NCBI RefSeq assembly: GCF_021646545.1
Contig: NZ_JAKIRP010000028.1
Span: forward strand, 1-42,918
Source: Chitinophaga filiformis
Lineage (GTDB): Bacteria > Bacteroidota > Bacteroidia > Chitinophagales > Chitinophagaceae
Direction: 5' to 3'
DNA length: 42,918 bases
Numbering within the stretch: position 1 is the first letter of the stretch; each line of letters opens with the position of its first letter. This document shows, one piece after another, positions 36,149-42,918 of this stretch. The notes below the pieces were generated by a model, which was not told the origin of the DNA, ran no database searches, and was given only the letters and a program-made list of their open reading frames with translations. A program made the translations under genes and the position numbers.

Positions 36149-36151
36149 GCA

Positions 36152-38692
36152 CTATTCTTCCTGTTGTGGTCTTACCAGGCCGCCGAACAATCCACCGAAA
36201 CCGACCCTTACACCGATCCGGGTATCGTCTTTACTCTGATATCCTGCAATTACATCAACGCGGATCACTTTCAGAATATTTTCCAGTCCCGCAAAAACTT
36301 CTACATAATTGTTATCACGATTAATATAGAAAGCATTTGACCCTGCCACCAGGTTCCATTTCAACCGGTTGAATAAAGGTATCTTATTGGTCAGCAAGCC
36401 GTTAAAGTGATGCTCTACATTTGCCGTTCCATACAGGGAGGCGGTGTTACTGTATCTGTAATAGGGCGCCAGCTGGAAGCTGTTCAGGTAATTGATATTA
36501 TAAAAAGTCTGGTTGCCGTTGAAATGCTGGAAATCGGGGATGTCCACATGTTGACTATTGAGGAATCCGCCCGCCCCAAAACGGTACTGAAATTCCCCGA
36601 AAAGTTTCAGGTTAACGTTGTCCCGCATCTCAAAATTCCATTTGTCGAAATTAGCGTCGCTGCCCGCAATATCGGGAATCCCCTTACTGTACCCTACACG
36701 AAATACCGGGTATTTTGAACCGATGGCCACCTTCCGGTCCGGCAGCTCAATAAACCGTTGTCCGGGTTGGAAAGAAAACGCCAGGTTCAGTACCAGGGCC
36801 TGATTCCTGTTAAAAGGAATGGCTGCCAGCTCGTAAGGGTGATTGGGCAGGAAATGTTTGCTGCTGTCTTTCCGGAAACTGTAGTCCGTCGTATTCACCA
36901 GCGGGATCCTGTCTTCGTAAGAGACGCCCGCCGTAATAGTGGCACTGCTCTCAAACCGGCGCCTGAAACGCAGTTCCCCGAACCAGTTCTCATACAGCTT
37001 CATATAGTTTTCCTTGAACAGCAGGGTGTAAAAGATGTTTGCGGCCGGCGAAATAGGGTTGTCGCGGTTGAACTGGGAGATGCGTTTCCCTCCTCCTATC
37101 GTCCAGGTATTGTCTCCATACCGTCCTGCCAGTTTTGCCTCCTTTTGCCATGACAGGTATGTATATGCATTCAAATGGGTATTACTAAAGCCATATCTTA
37201 TGCGGGGAGTGATCTTCAGTGCCTGTTTTCCCGGCAGATCAAATGTCAACCTGGGTTCAAGGTTGACGGATATGCCTTCTACGGTATTATATTCAAGCTG
37301 TGTCAGTAAGGACTTGATTTCCAGTGTATGATAGTAAATACCGGTATCCCGCTTGAAGTAGAACTTATGTTCCACTCCCCCCATACTATACAACAGTTTC
37401 AGCGGATTAACCGGTTTCTGCCTGCTGCGCAAAGTGTCCAGCCGCCAGGCAGATCGTGCACTGTCTCTCCTGTCACGTGCTATACTGTCTTTTTTGCGGA
37501 AATCTGACACTTCTTCCGGTTCCAATGGTACCGGGCGCACACTATCCCAATAGGCCAGTTGCTTCCTGTCAAAAGCGGTATCATAGCGCATGATGGTCCG
37601 GTCGAAATATTTTTTCCGGAAATTGGGTGTGAGATTGTAATTGGAATAAATGTTCACAAAGCTACCCACTACGTCGAAACCAAACTGCTTGATCGTTACA
37701 TTGATGACCTGGTCTTTTGTACGCCATACGTCAGCATTTACAGGAACATGTATCTGGGTGATATGCAATGTATCCATGATCTCCAGCTGATATTCCTGTG
37801 TCACCATCATATCGACACTGTGAATGCGCCAGTCATCATTCGTGATAAAAATATAACCGGAGAACAGGGGTTCATATTTACGCCGGGGGATCACCCTGAT
37901 CTTATTCACTGTTTTGCCATCATCCTGGAAGACCCCTTCCAGCCTGTATTTGTAATAGAACAATGCATTTTCGGCAATGGGTGATATGAAACCCCGTTTA
38001 TTGAACTGGGAGACCATGGCGGTCACGTTGTTCTCATAGAAATCAATGAACGCCGGAAAACTAAAGCCAAAACCGCCCCCACTCTGACGGGCCGACAATA
38101 CTTCTATCTTCACATCATCGGGCCTTTTGACCGCTACTTTGGTGACCGACTCCGAGAGGAACACAACGCCCTGTTTGGTGGAATCGAGTCCCATTTCATC
38201 CAGGTCATCCTTATCGATCTTCTGCCCGAGGAAACTATTGGGCATATCCCGCATCTTAAAGATACCTTTAATATAGTCGTTACAGGTATACTCCTTTACC
38301 TGGTCCAGATAGAAAGACCGTTTTTTAATCGCCTCACGGATAATGGCATAGGCAGGATCTTCTCCACCTGATTTTACAACTACTTCTTTGATCTGAAGAC
38401 TGAGTGGAGCAAGCACGAAATCGATCTCCTGGTCGGCAGCTGTAACTGTTACCTGCTTTTCTTCCTTTTTATATCCCATATACTGGCAGACCAATATATG
38501 GGTCCCTGCCGGCACATCGAGATGGAACTGTCCGGCTGCATTAGTGGTAGTACCATTAGTGGTTCCCTTAATGAATACAGAAGCAAAAGGCAGCGCTTCC
38601 TTTTTTTCATTGGTCACTTTACCCCGTATGATACCTGCCTGGGTATGATATGCAATCAAAAGGAAAATAAAGGCTAGTAACGTTCTGGGCAT
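36152..38692 (-). CDS. DUF5686 outer-membrane protein with carboxypeptidase-regulatory-like domain
   Basis: An 846-residue protein with a signal peptide (about 1-19). A carboxypeptidase-D-regulatory-like beta domain comes first (about 21-95: IRGKVTNEKKEALPFASV, TNAAGQFHLDV, YMGYKKEEK). The DUF5686 region follows (about 105-420: EDPAYAIIREAIKKRSFYLDQ, YTCNDYIKG, KNRVIPRRKYEP-like segment). A long C-terminal part rich in alternating aromatic strands ends in RIGVRVGFGGLFGG, as expected for an outer-membrane beta-barrel. The family is common in Bacteroidota and of unknown function. It is monocistronic by spacing. The first two bases after its stop lie beside the terminator of the small plus-strand gene. 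Confidence 0.88.
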   Translation of the reverse strand: MPRTLLAFIFLLIAYHTQAGIIRGKVTNEKKEALPFASVFIKGTTNGTTTNAAGQFHLDVPAGTHILVCQYMGYKKEEKQVTVTAADQEIDFVLAPLSLQIKEVVVKSGGEDPAYAIIREAIKKRSFYLDQVKEYTCNDYIKGIFKMRDMPNSFLGQKIDKDDLDEMGLDSTKQGVVFLSESVTKVAVKRPDDVKIEVLSARQSGGGFGFSFPAFIDFYENNVTAMVSQFNKRGFISPIAENALFYYKYRLEGVFQDDGKTVNKIRVIPRRKYEPLFSGYIFITNDDWRIHSVDMMVTQEYQLEIMDTLHITQIHVPVNADVWRTKDQVINVTIKQFGFDVVGSFVNIYSNYNLTPNFRKKYFDRTIMRYDTAFDRKQLAYWDSVRPVPLEPEEVSDFRKKDSIARDRRDSARSAWRLDTLRSRQKPVNPLKLLYSMGGVEHKFYFKRDTGIYYHTLEIKSLLTQLEYNTVEGISVNLEPRLTFDLPGKQALKITPRIRYGFSNTHLNAYTYLSWQKEAKLAGRYGDNTWTIGGGKRISQFNRDNPISPAANIFYTLLFKENYMKLYENWFGELRFRRRFESSATITAGVSYEDRIPLVNTTDYSFRKDSSKHFLPNHPYELAAIPFNRNQALVLNLAFSFQPGQRFIELPDRKVAIGSKYPVFRVGYSKGIPDIAGSDANFDKWNFEMRDNVNLKLFGEFQYRFGAGGFLNSQHVDIPDFQHFNGNQTFYNINYLNSFQLAPYYRYSNTASLYGTANVEHHFNGLLTNKIPLFNRLKWNLVAGSNAFYINRDNNYVEVFAGLENILKVIRVDVIAGYQSKDDTRIGVRVGFGGLFGGLVRPQQEE

Positions 38693-38832
38693 ATCGGATA
38701 ATTATAGGTAATAAGTTTCCACCTCCTGTGGAGCATTCTACCGGATAAATATACTGTTTACGGGGAATACGCGGGTACGCCGCAGTGCTTTTATCTCAAT
38801 TTTAACAGGTGGGTGATAAGGCTACCTGTGAT

Positions 38833-39189
38833 TCAGGCAACCGCCTTTTTCTTATAACGAAGGTAACTGCCTGTCAGTCCGCCGAGACCAGCCACCAGGC
38901 CGCCAATGAATGCGCTGACCAGGCCGATCAGGATTGGGTTTCTTACTTTAACGATCAATTCACTCATTCTGTTGGCCAGGATATGGTCATTCTGGATGTC
39001 TTTGAAGAATGCCAATGCCAGCCATAACAGGAACACGGCGATAAAGCCGTTCAGGAAAGAGCGTAAGGGAGGTAATGGTATCAATACCGCTACCAGGAAT
39101 GCCGCTACTGCCACGGTCCACCATGAAAAGAAATAACCACCCAGAAAGCTGAGCACAATAATGAGGATAAAACGAGGTACGGATTTCAT
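38833..39189 (-). CDS. Small four-helix membrane protein
   Basis: A 118-residue protein of unknown function. Hydrophobic helices are visible at about 5-21, 25-41, 45-62 and 85-110, with a short soluble loop (KDIQNDHILANRMSEL) before the last. The glycine-rich final helix (FIGGLVAGLGGLTGSY) ends in a basic tail (YKKKAVA). It stands alone between the DUF5686 gene and the sulfhydrylase gene, both on the same strand, with gaps of about 140 bp. No family is recognised with confidence. Confidence 0.7.
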   Translation of the reverse strand: MKSVPRFILIIVLSFLGGYFFSWWTVAVAAFLVAVLIPLPPLRSFLNGFIAVFLLWLALAFFKDIQNDHILANRMSELIVKVRNPILIGLVSAFIGGLVAGLGGLTGSYLRYKKKAVA

Positions 39190-39299
39190 ATATGGGAAGA
39201 TAAGAAATATTAGCGGATGATATTATCTGATACAAGGTCATATCTGCTTGGAGACCTTCTCTTCGGGTTATGCAGATCGGGTAACGAGGGAAATATATA

Positions 39300-39326
39300 C
39301 CGGGAAGTACGAGCGATACTTCCCGG
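39300..39326 (-). terminator. Hairpin terminator after the MetZ-type sulfhydrylase gene
   Basis: A perfect 10-bp stem (39300-39309 with 39317-39326) around a 7-base loop starts 11 bases after the stop codon. On the minus strand it is followed by a TATATATTT tract, a weak but T-rich tail. Confidence 0.65.
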
Positions 39327-39337
39327 CTGCTATATCT

Positions 39338-40519
39338 TTATTTACTTTGTTCCAGTGCCTGCAGAATATCTTCCAGGATATCCTGCACATTTTCCAATCC
39401 AACGGAAATGCGGATCATTCCGGGTGTAATACCAACTTTCGCACGTTCAGCATCGGTCAGCTTCGCGTGTGTAGTGCTGGCAGGATGAGAAGCGATGCTT
39501 CTGCTGTCGCCCAGGTTGGCGGTGAGTGTCAGCATCTTCAGCGCATCGAGGAAGCGGGTACCGCTCTGCAGACCGCCTTTCAGTTCGAAGCATACAATAC
39601 CACCGCCGCCGCTCATCTGTTTTTTGGCGATAGCATGCTGCGGATGACTTTCCAGCATGGGGTATTTCACCCAGCTGATATGCGGATTGCCTTCCAATCC
39701 CTTCGCCAGGGCCAGCGCGCTTTCTGAATGACGGGCCATACGGATGTGTAATGTTTCCAGGCTCTTGCTCAGCACCCATGCATTGAAGGGAGACATGGCA
39801 GGACCTGTGCTGCGGCAGAAGGCGTAGATCTCTTTGATCAGTTCCTTTTTGCCCACTACAACGCCTCCTAATACACGCCCCTGTCCGTCCATCCATTTGG
39901 TGGCAGAGTGGGTCACGATATGTGCGCCATCCGCGATAGGACGCTGCAATACCGGTGTGGCAAAGCAGTTGTCTACGTTGAGGATGATGTTATGTTTATT
40001 GGCGATATTGGCCAGCAGGCTCATATCTACTATTTCCAGGCCCGGATTGGAAGGTGTTTCCACGAAGATCATCTTTGTATTAGGCTTGATCAGCGCTTCA
40101 ACGGTTTCGGGCTTATTGATATCGAAATAGCTGTATTCAATACCCCATTTAGGGAGGAATTTAGTGATAACGGTATGAGTAGATCCAAAGATAGAGCTGG
40201 CGGATATCAGGTGATCGCCTGCATTCATCAGCGCCATAAAACTGGCAAATACCGCACTCATACCAGAGGCAGTAGCGTATCCTGCTTCAGCACCTTCCAG
40301 GGCGCAGACTTTCTGTACAAATTCATCCACGTTCGGGTTACTGAAACGGGTGTAGATATTATTATCCGTCTCATCCGCGAAGGTGGCGCGCATTTCTTCC
40401 GCACTGTCGTACGTAAAACTGGAAGTCAGAAAAAGCGGCGTAGAGTGTTCCATCTGCCAGGTCCTTTCTGTCTGTATCCTTACGGCATTGGTCTCCGGCC
40501 GGTATTGGTTTTTCTCCAT
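39338..40519 (-). CDS. MetZ-type homoserine sulfhydrylase (Cys/Met metabolism PLP enzyme)
   Basis: A 393-residue pyridoxal-phosphate enzyme of the trans-sulfuration family. The PLP lysine is K208 (THSATKWMDGQGR); the cofactor-phosphate segment ATASGMSAVFA and the DNCFATP motif are present. The SATK-x-x-DGQGRVLGG signature resembles O-succinylhomoserine sulfhydrylase (MetZ), which adds sulfide to activated homoserine to give homocysteine. The nearby metX makes O-acetylhomoserine, so that ester is the likely substrate here. A cystathionine gamma-synthase or lyase role cannot be excluded. It lies 87 bases downstream of the OsmC gene on the same strand with no promoter seen between, so they may share a transcript. 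Confidence 0.88.
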   Translation of the reverse strand: MEKNQYRPETNAVRIQTERTWQMEHSTPLFLTSSFTYDSAEEMRATFADETDNNIYTRFSNPNVDEFVQKVCALEGAEAGYATASGMSAVFASFMALMNAGDHLISASSIFGSTHTVITKFLPKWGIEYSYFDINKPETVEALIKPNTKMIFVETPSNPGLEIVDMSLLANIANKHNIILNVDNCFATPVLQRPIADGAHIVTHSATKWMDGQGRVLGGVVVGKKELIKEIYAFCRSTGPAMSPFNAWVLSKSLETLHIRMARHSESALALAKGLEGNPHISWVKYPMLESHPQHAIAKKQMSGGGGIVCFELKGGLQSGTRFLDALKMLTLTANLGDSRSIASHPASTTHAKLTDAERAKVGITPGMIRISVGLENVQDILEDILQALEQSK

Positions 40520-40606
40520 CGGTTTATGCTGCTATATTGATTGATAAGAATAATAAGCCGTTCAGGTCATGTTATACCTGTCCGGCATCTTTTATCAGGA
40601 TCACGG

Positions 40607-41026
40607 TTACCCGTTCACTCTTGTTTCCCAGGTGAGGTCTCCGCCTGCCCTGCGCAGGGTTTCCGCAACGGAACAATATTTAGTCATAGACAGTTCCACA
40701 GCGCGGGCTGCTTTATCCGGATCAATATCGCCACTGAGATGAAATATCACGTGTACCTTTTCCCAGATGGAAGGCTCCTTGCCTTTTTCTCTTTCCCCGT
40801 CAATCTCTATACGGAAATCGGTCAGTTCCTGACGTTGTTTCTTCAGGATCATGGCCACGTCAATGGCAGAACAACCACCCAGTCCCATCAGGAGCATCTG
40901 CATAGGTCTGACACCATTGTTCTTTCCTCCGTTTTCCACGGAAGAATCCATTAAAACCTTATGTCCGTTCTGGTCAACTGCTTCCATGTTGAACGCATCA
41001 TCTATTCTCTGTAGCGATATCTTCAT
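40607..41026 (-). CDS. OsmC/Ohr-family peroxiredoxin-like protein
   Basis: A 139-residue cytoplasmic protein of the OsmC family, which reduces organic hydroperoxides with a cysteine pair. The two conserved cysteines are visible: C52 in MGLGGCSAIDVA and C118 in TKYCSVAETL. The GVRPMQMLLMGLGG helix is typical. It appears to be the first gene of a transcript that continues into the sulfhydrylase gene, and a full consensus promoter lies just upstream. This context could link it to sulfur or thiol chemistry; that is inference. Confidence 0.9.
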   Translation of the reverse strand: MKISLQRIDDAFNMEAVDQNGHKVLMDSSVENGGKNNGVRPMQMLLMGLGGCSAIDVAMILKKQRQELTDFRIEIDGEREKGKEPSIWEKVHVIFHLSGDIDPDKAARAVELSMTKYCSVAETLRRAGGDLTWETRVNG

Positions 41027-41045
41027 TTGTAGCTAAATTATTTAC

Positions 41046-41077
41046 CAAAGATACTTCTCCCGAAGGCAAATCCCAAA
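41046..41077 (-). promoter_or_regulatory. Bacteroidota-type promoter of the OsmC-sulfhydrylase transcript
   Basis: On the minus strand, TTTG (41077-41074) is followed after 20 bp by TATCTTTG (41053-41046), a full consensus match. Transcription would start near 41041, about 15 bases before the OsmC start codon. Confidence 0.65.
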
Positions 41078-41122
41078 TACCCCCTTATCTCAAGGTCATT
41101 ATGCATTAAGCATTTTTTAACT

Positions 41123-41130
41123 TAGCTTTG
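41123..41130 (+). promoter_or_regulatory. Candidate -7 box of metX
   Basis: TAGCTTTG matches TAnnTTTG exactly, 19 bp before the TTG start of metX. It is divergent from the OsmC promoter 46 bp away. The upstream element is weak or absent, which may mean an activator is needed. Confidence 0.45.
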
Positions 41131-41149
41131 CGCAAATTTTTCAGGGGCA

Positions 41150-42166
41150 TTGACAGTACATAACTTCCATCATAAACAGCCATTTACCTTAGAATCCGGC
41201 GCCGTCCTGCCGGAATTGCATGTTGCATATCATACGTATGGTACGCTGAACAGTACAGGGAGCAATGTGGTGTGGATCTGTCATGCCCTGACGGCCAACT
41301 CTGACGTGATGGACTGGTGGAAGGGACTGATTGGGCCTGGTCAGGCGATTGATCCTGAGAAAGACTTTATTGTCTGCGCCAACATTCTGGGCTCCTGTTA
41401 TGGCACCTCCGGACCGCTCTCCCACAATCCTGTTACCGGCAAGCCGTATTTCCATTCCTTCCCGAAGATAACGATACGGGATATGGTGAATGCGCATGTA
41501 TTGCTCCGTCAGCACCTGGGTATACAGCAGGTAAAACTGCTGCTGGGTGGGTCTATGGGCGGTTACCAGGCCCTGGAATGGGCTTTGCTGGAACCGGCAG
41601 TGATCTCCCGTCTCGGCCTGCTGTGCACCGGCGCCTCCGAAAGCGCCTGGAGTATTGCCATTCATACGGCCCAGCGACTGGCCATCGAGGCCGACCACTC
41701 CTGGCAGGAAGACCATTATGCCGCCGGCGCCAAAGGTTTAAAAGCAGCCCGCGCGATCGGTATGCTCACCTACCGTAACTACCAGACCTTCGTACGTACA
41801 CAGTCAGACCCTGACAATGAAAAGACTGATCATTTCAGGGCCTCTTCCTATATCGAATACCAGGGCGATAAACTGGTGAAGCGCTTCAATGCCCAGTCTT
41901 ACTGGCTACTCTCCAAAGCGATGGACAGTCACAACATATCCCGCGGCCGCAATACCGACCTTGCAGGAGCGCTTGCCCTCATCTCCCAGCCCGCCCTGAT
42001 CGTAGGCATCACGAGTGATATTCTTTGTCCGCCGGAAGAACAGCTGTTCCTCTCCCAACATATCCCGCAGGCCACCTATTATGAGATAGATTCTACCTAC
42101 GGCCATGACGGGTTCCTCATTGAATTTGAAAAGATCAACGGGATATTGAAGAATTGGATGTGTTAA
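41150..42166 (+). CDS. metX: Homoserine O-acetyltransferase
   Basis: A 338-residue alpha/beta-hydrolase-fold enzyme that moves acetyl from acetyl-CoA to homoserine, opening the methionine branch. Family signatures are HALTANSDVMDWW, LGSCYGTSGP and the nucleophile elbow GGSMGGYQALEW (S135). The rest of the triad is D290 (TSDILCPP) and H319 (GHDGFLIEF). The apparent start is TTG 41150, giving the family N-terminus; there is no in-frame ATG before the promoter-like box. The MetZ-type enzyme on the opposite strand would use its product, so the divergent pair covers homoserine to homocysteine. It is slightly shorter than many homologues (about 350-380). Confidence 0.93.
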   Translation: MTVHNFHHKQPFTLESGAVLPELHVAYHTYGTLNSTGSNVVWICHALTANSDVMDWWKGLIGPGQAIDPEKDFIVCANILGSCYGTSGPLSHNPVTGKPYFHSFPKITIRDMVNAHVLLRQHLGIQQVKLLLGGSMGGYQALEWALLEPAVISRLGLLCTGASESAWSIAIHTAQRLAIEADHSWQEDHYAAGAKGLKAARAIGMLTYRNYQTFVRTQSDPDNEKTDHFRASSYIEYQGDKLVKRFNAQSYWLLSKAMDSHNISRGRNTDLAGALALISQPALIVGITSDILCPPEEQLFLSQHIPQATYYEIDSTYGHDGFLIEFEKINGILKNWMC

Positions 42167-42236
42167 ACCTGGGATTTCCGGTGGTGATACCAGGGCATGC
42201 TCTGGGATTGCATTCCGGGGTAAACCCGTTCATCCC

Positions 42237-42346
42237 GGGGTTTCATTCCGGCGTTAAACCATCATCATGGTGTTGAAACCCGTCTATCCCCGGGGTTTCA
42301 TTCCGGCGTTAAACCATCATCATGGCGTTGAAACCCGTCTATCCCC
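42237..42346 (+). repeat. 55-bp tandem repeats built from the hairpin 1 part of the intergenic repeat
   Basis: GGGGTT begins at 42237, 42292 and 42347, exactly 55 bp apart. Each unit contains TTTCATTCCGGCG, TTAAACCATCATCATGG and GTTGAAACCCGTCTATC. The third leads directly into a full two-hairpin copy. A degenerate unit precedes (about 42210-42236). Confidence 0.88.
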
Positions 42347-42400
42347 GGGGTTGAAAACCCCGCGCTACAAACACTGCGGCTCCTAACGGAGCCTATCGGC
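42342..42400 (+). repeat. Full copy of the two-hairpin intergenic repeat
   Basis: Hairpin 1 (42346-42352 with 42356-42362) is followed by a CGCTACAAACAC spacer and hairpin 2 GGCTCC/GGAGCC (42378-42383 with 42388-42393, loop TAAC), in the same orientation as the copies at 30408 and 34243. Confidence 0.9.
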
Positions 42401-42683
42401 GTTTTGTTTCCCCGGTTATTGCCTTTGGGGCTTGCACCGTGCTAATCATAATTGCTATTCGTCATTCCGCTTAGTGATACAGAAGCTGCCGGGCGTATGC
42501 CCCATTAACGAAATGGATATTTATCCGGACGCGCTGATAACGCGGATTTTTCTAAACAATGTTAAACTAACGCTGAGAGAGGGGTAAGAACGATTATGAT
42601 TACATCACAAAGCCGTTTGTAAGATAGTGCTGCCGAAGTCGATCTGGTTTACTTTTATTTACTTGACATATAGTCAACCTAGC

Positions 42684-42735
42684 CTCATCCTCCCTTCATC
42701 TTCCGTTCCGGAACGGAAGATGAAGGGAGGATGAG
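42684..42735. repeat. Perfect 52-bp palindrome with no spacer
   Basis: The 26-base left arm (42684-42709) and right arm (42710-42735) are exact reverse complements with centre TTCC|GGAA. Beyond the arms the symmetry continues imperfectly: GTCAA on the left (about 42673) matches TTGAC on the right (about 42742), and GACAT (42664) matches ATGTC (42750). The total imperfect span is about 95 bp. It lies 120 bp before a probable transposase start codon. Confidence 0.95.
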
Positions 42736-42856
42736 CCTACCTTGACCGAATGTCGACGGAAGGTTAACCCCGGACTTTGGCCCCCCCGAAATGTATTAAT
42801 TCAGGATTGGCTTTACATATTTGGTAAGAAGCGTAAGCTAAATTAAATTACTAATT

Positions 42857-42918
42857 ATGAAAAAGAAAGCCATGGGCCGCCCAGCGGTGTATGAAGCGAG
42901 TTTTAAGGTAAGTATTGC
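42857..42918 (+). CDS. Start of a probable transposase helix-turn-helix subunit, cut by window end
   Basis: ATG 42857 opens a frame of 20 codons plus two bases to the window edge. The start MKKKAMGRPAVYEASFKV resembles the basic N-terminus of IS3-type transposase first-subunit proteins in Chitinophaga-like genomes, in which a Y-x-x-x-F-K segment begins the helix-turn-helix. Too little sequence is visible for certainty. The C-rich tract at 42781-42787 and the AT-rich leader could belong to the left end of the element. Alternatives are any small DNA-binding protein. Confidence 0.4.
   Translation, partial: MKKKAMGRPAVYEASFKVSI

Larger units (their letters stand above)
42167..42856. other. 690-bp repeat-rich intergenic region
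   Basis: No gene is supported. It contains 55-bp tandem repeats (42237-42346), one full two-hairpin repeat (42342-42400), a weak hairpin with T run (about 42528-42555), a 52-bp perfect palindrome (42684-42735) and a C7 tract (42781-42787) that may mark the end of an insertion sequence. Confidence 0.8.

Noticed and set aside
41027..41149. SAM riboswitch before metX or the sulfhydrylase transcript
   Set aside because: Predicted leaders are only about 13-15 bases, too short for any known riboswitch.

Overview
The window looks like a chromosomal segment of a Bacteroidota bacterium, most probably a Chitinophaga-like member of the Chitinophagaceae. The support is a SusC/SusD pair, type IX secretion C-terminal domains of both the gliding-associated type B and the 'Por' type A, a DUF5686 outer-membrane protein, a DUF4302 lipoprotein, a DUF3347 lipoprotein, and promoters of the Bacteroidota form (TTTG, about 19-20 bp, TAnnTTTG). 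No tRNA, rRNA or CRISPR array was seen. The genus is an inference.

Layout. 1-7968 is the 3' part of a giant repetitive surface protein whose start lies outside the window. 8141-10027 is a secreted ThuA/CBM6/beta-trefoil protein. serA (minus strand) has a clear promoter, and is followed by a serine-hydrolase lipoprotein and a cation diffusion facilitator that converge with no gap. 13989-21072 is a four-gene outer-membrane uptake operon: SusC, SusD, a HExxH lipoprotein and a DUF4302 lipoprotein. It converges, through a shared bidirectional terminator, on a response regulator/hybrid kinase operon (24573 to 21136). Next come infC, thrS and a DUF3347 lipoprotein (all minus), then an ABC-F ATPase (plus).

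From 30405 onward the intergenic DNA becomes repeat-rich. Three tandem copies of a two-hairpin repeat and an inverted pair of a second repeat precede an OmpR-type regulator/kinase pair (31125-33211). That pair is followed by a small lipoprotein resembling an RND efflux adaptor without its hairpin, preceded by four phased TTTAA boxes. After that lie trhO, two very small membrane-protein genes (one of only 40 codons, with its own terminator), a DUF5686 barrel protein and a small four-helix membrane protein. A methionine group follows: a MetZ-type sulfhydrylase and an OsmC protein (minus), divergent from metX (plus). The last 750 bp hold more of the two-hairpin repeat, a 55-bp tandem repeat, a perfect 52-bp palindrome and the first codons of a probable transposase.

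How the genes fit together. metX and the sulfhydrylase form two consecutive steps from homoserine to homocysteine. SerA starts the serine branch. The SusCD group imports an unknown polymer or peptide, with the HExxH protein as a possible surface hydrolase. The OmpR-type pair probably controls the adjacent adaptor-like lipoprotein through the TTTAA boxes. The most unusual items are the hairpin-less adaptor with its operator-like array, the interspersed two-hairpin repeats, and the 52-bp palindrome next to an apparent insertion-sequence edge.
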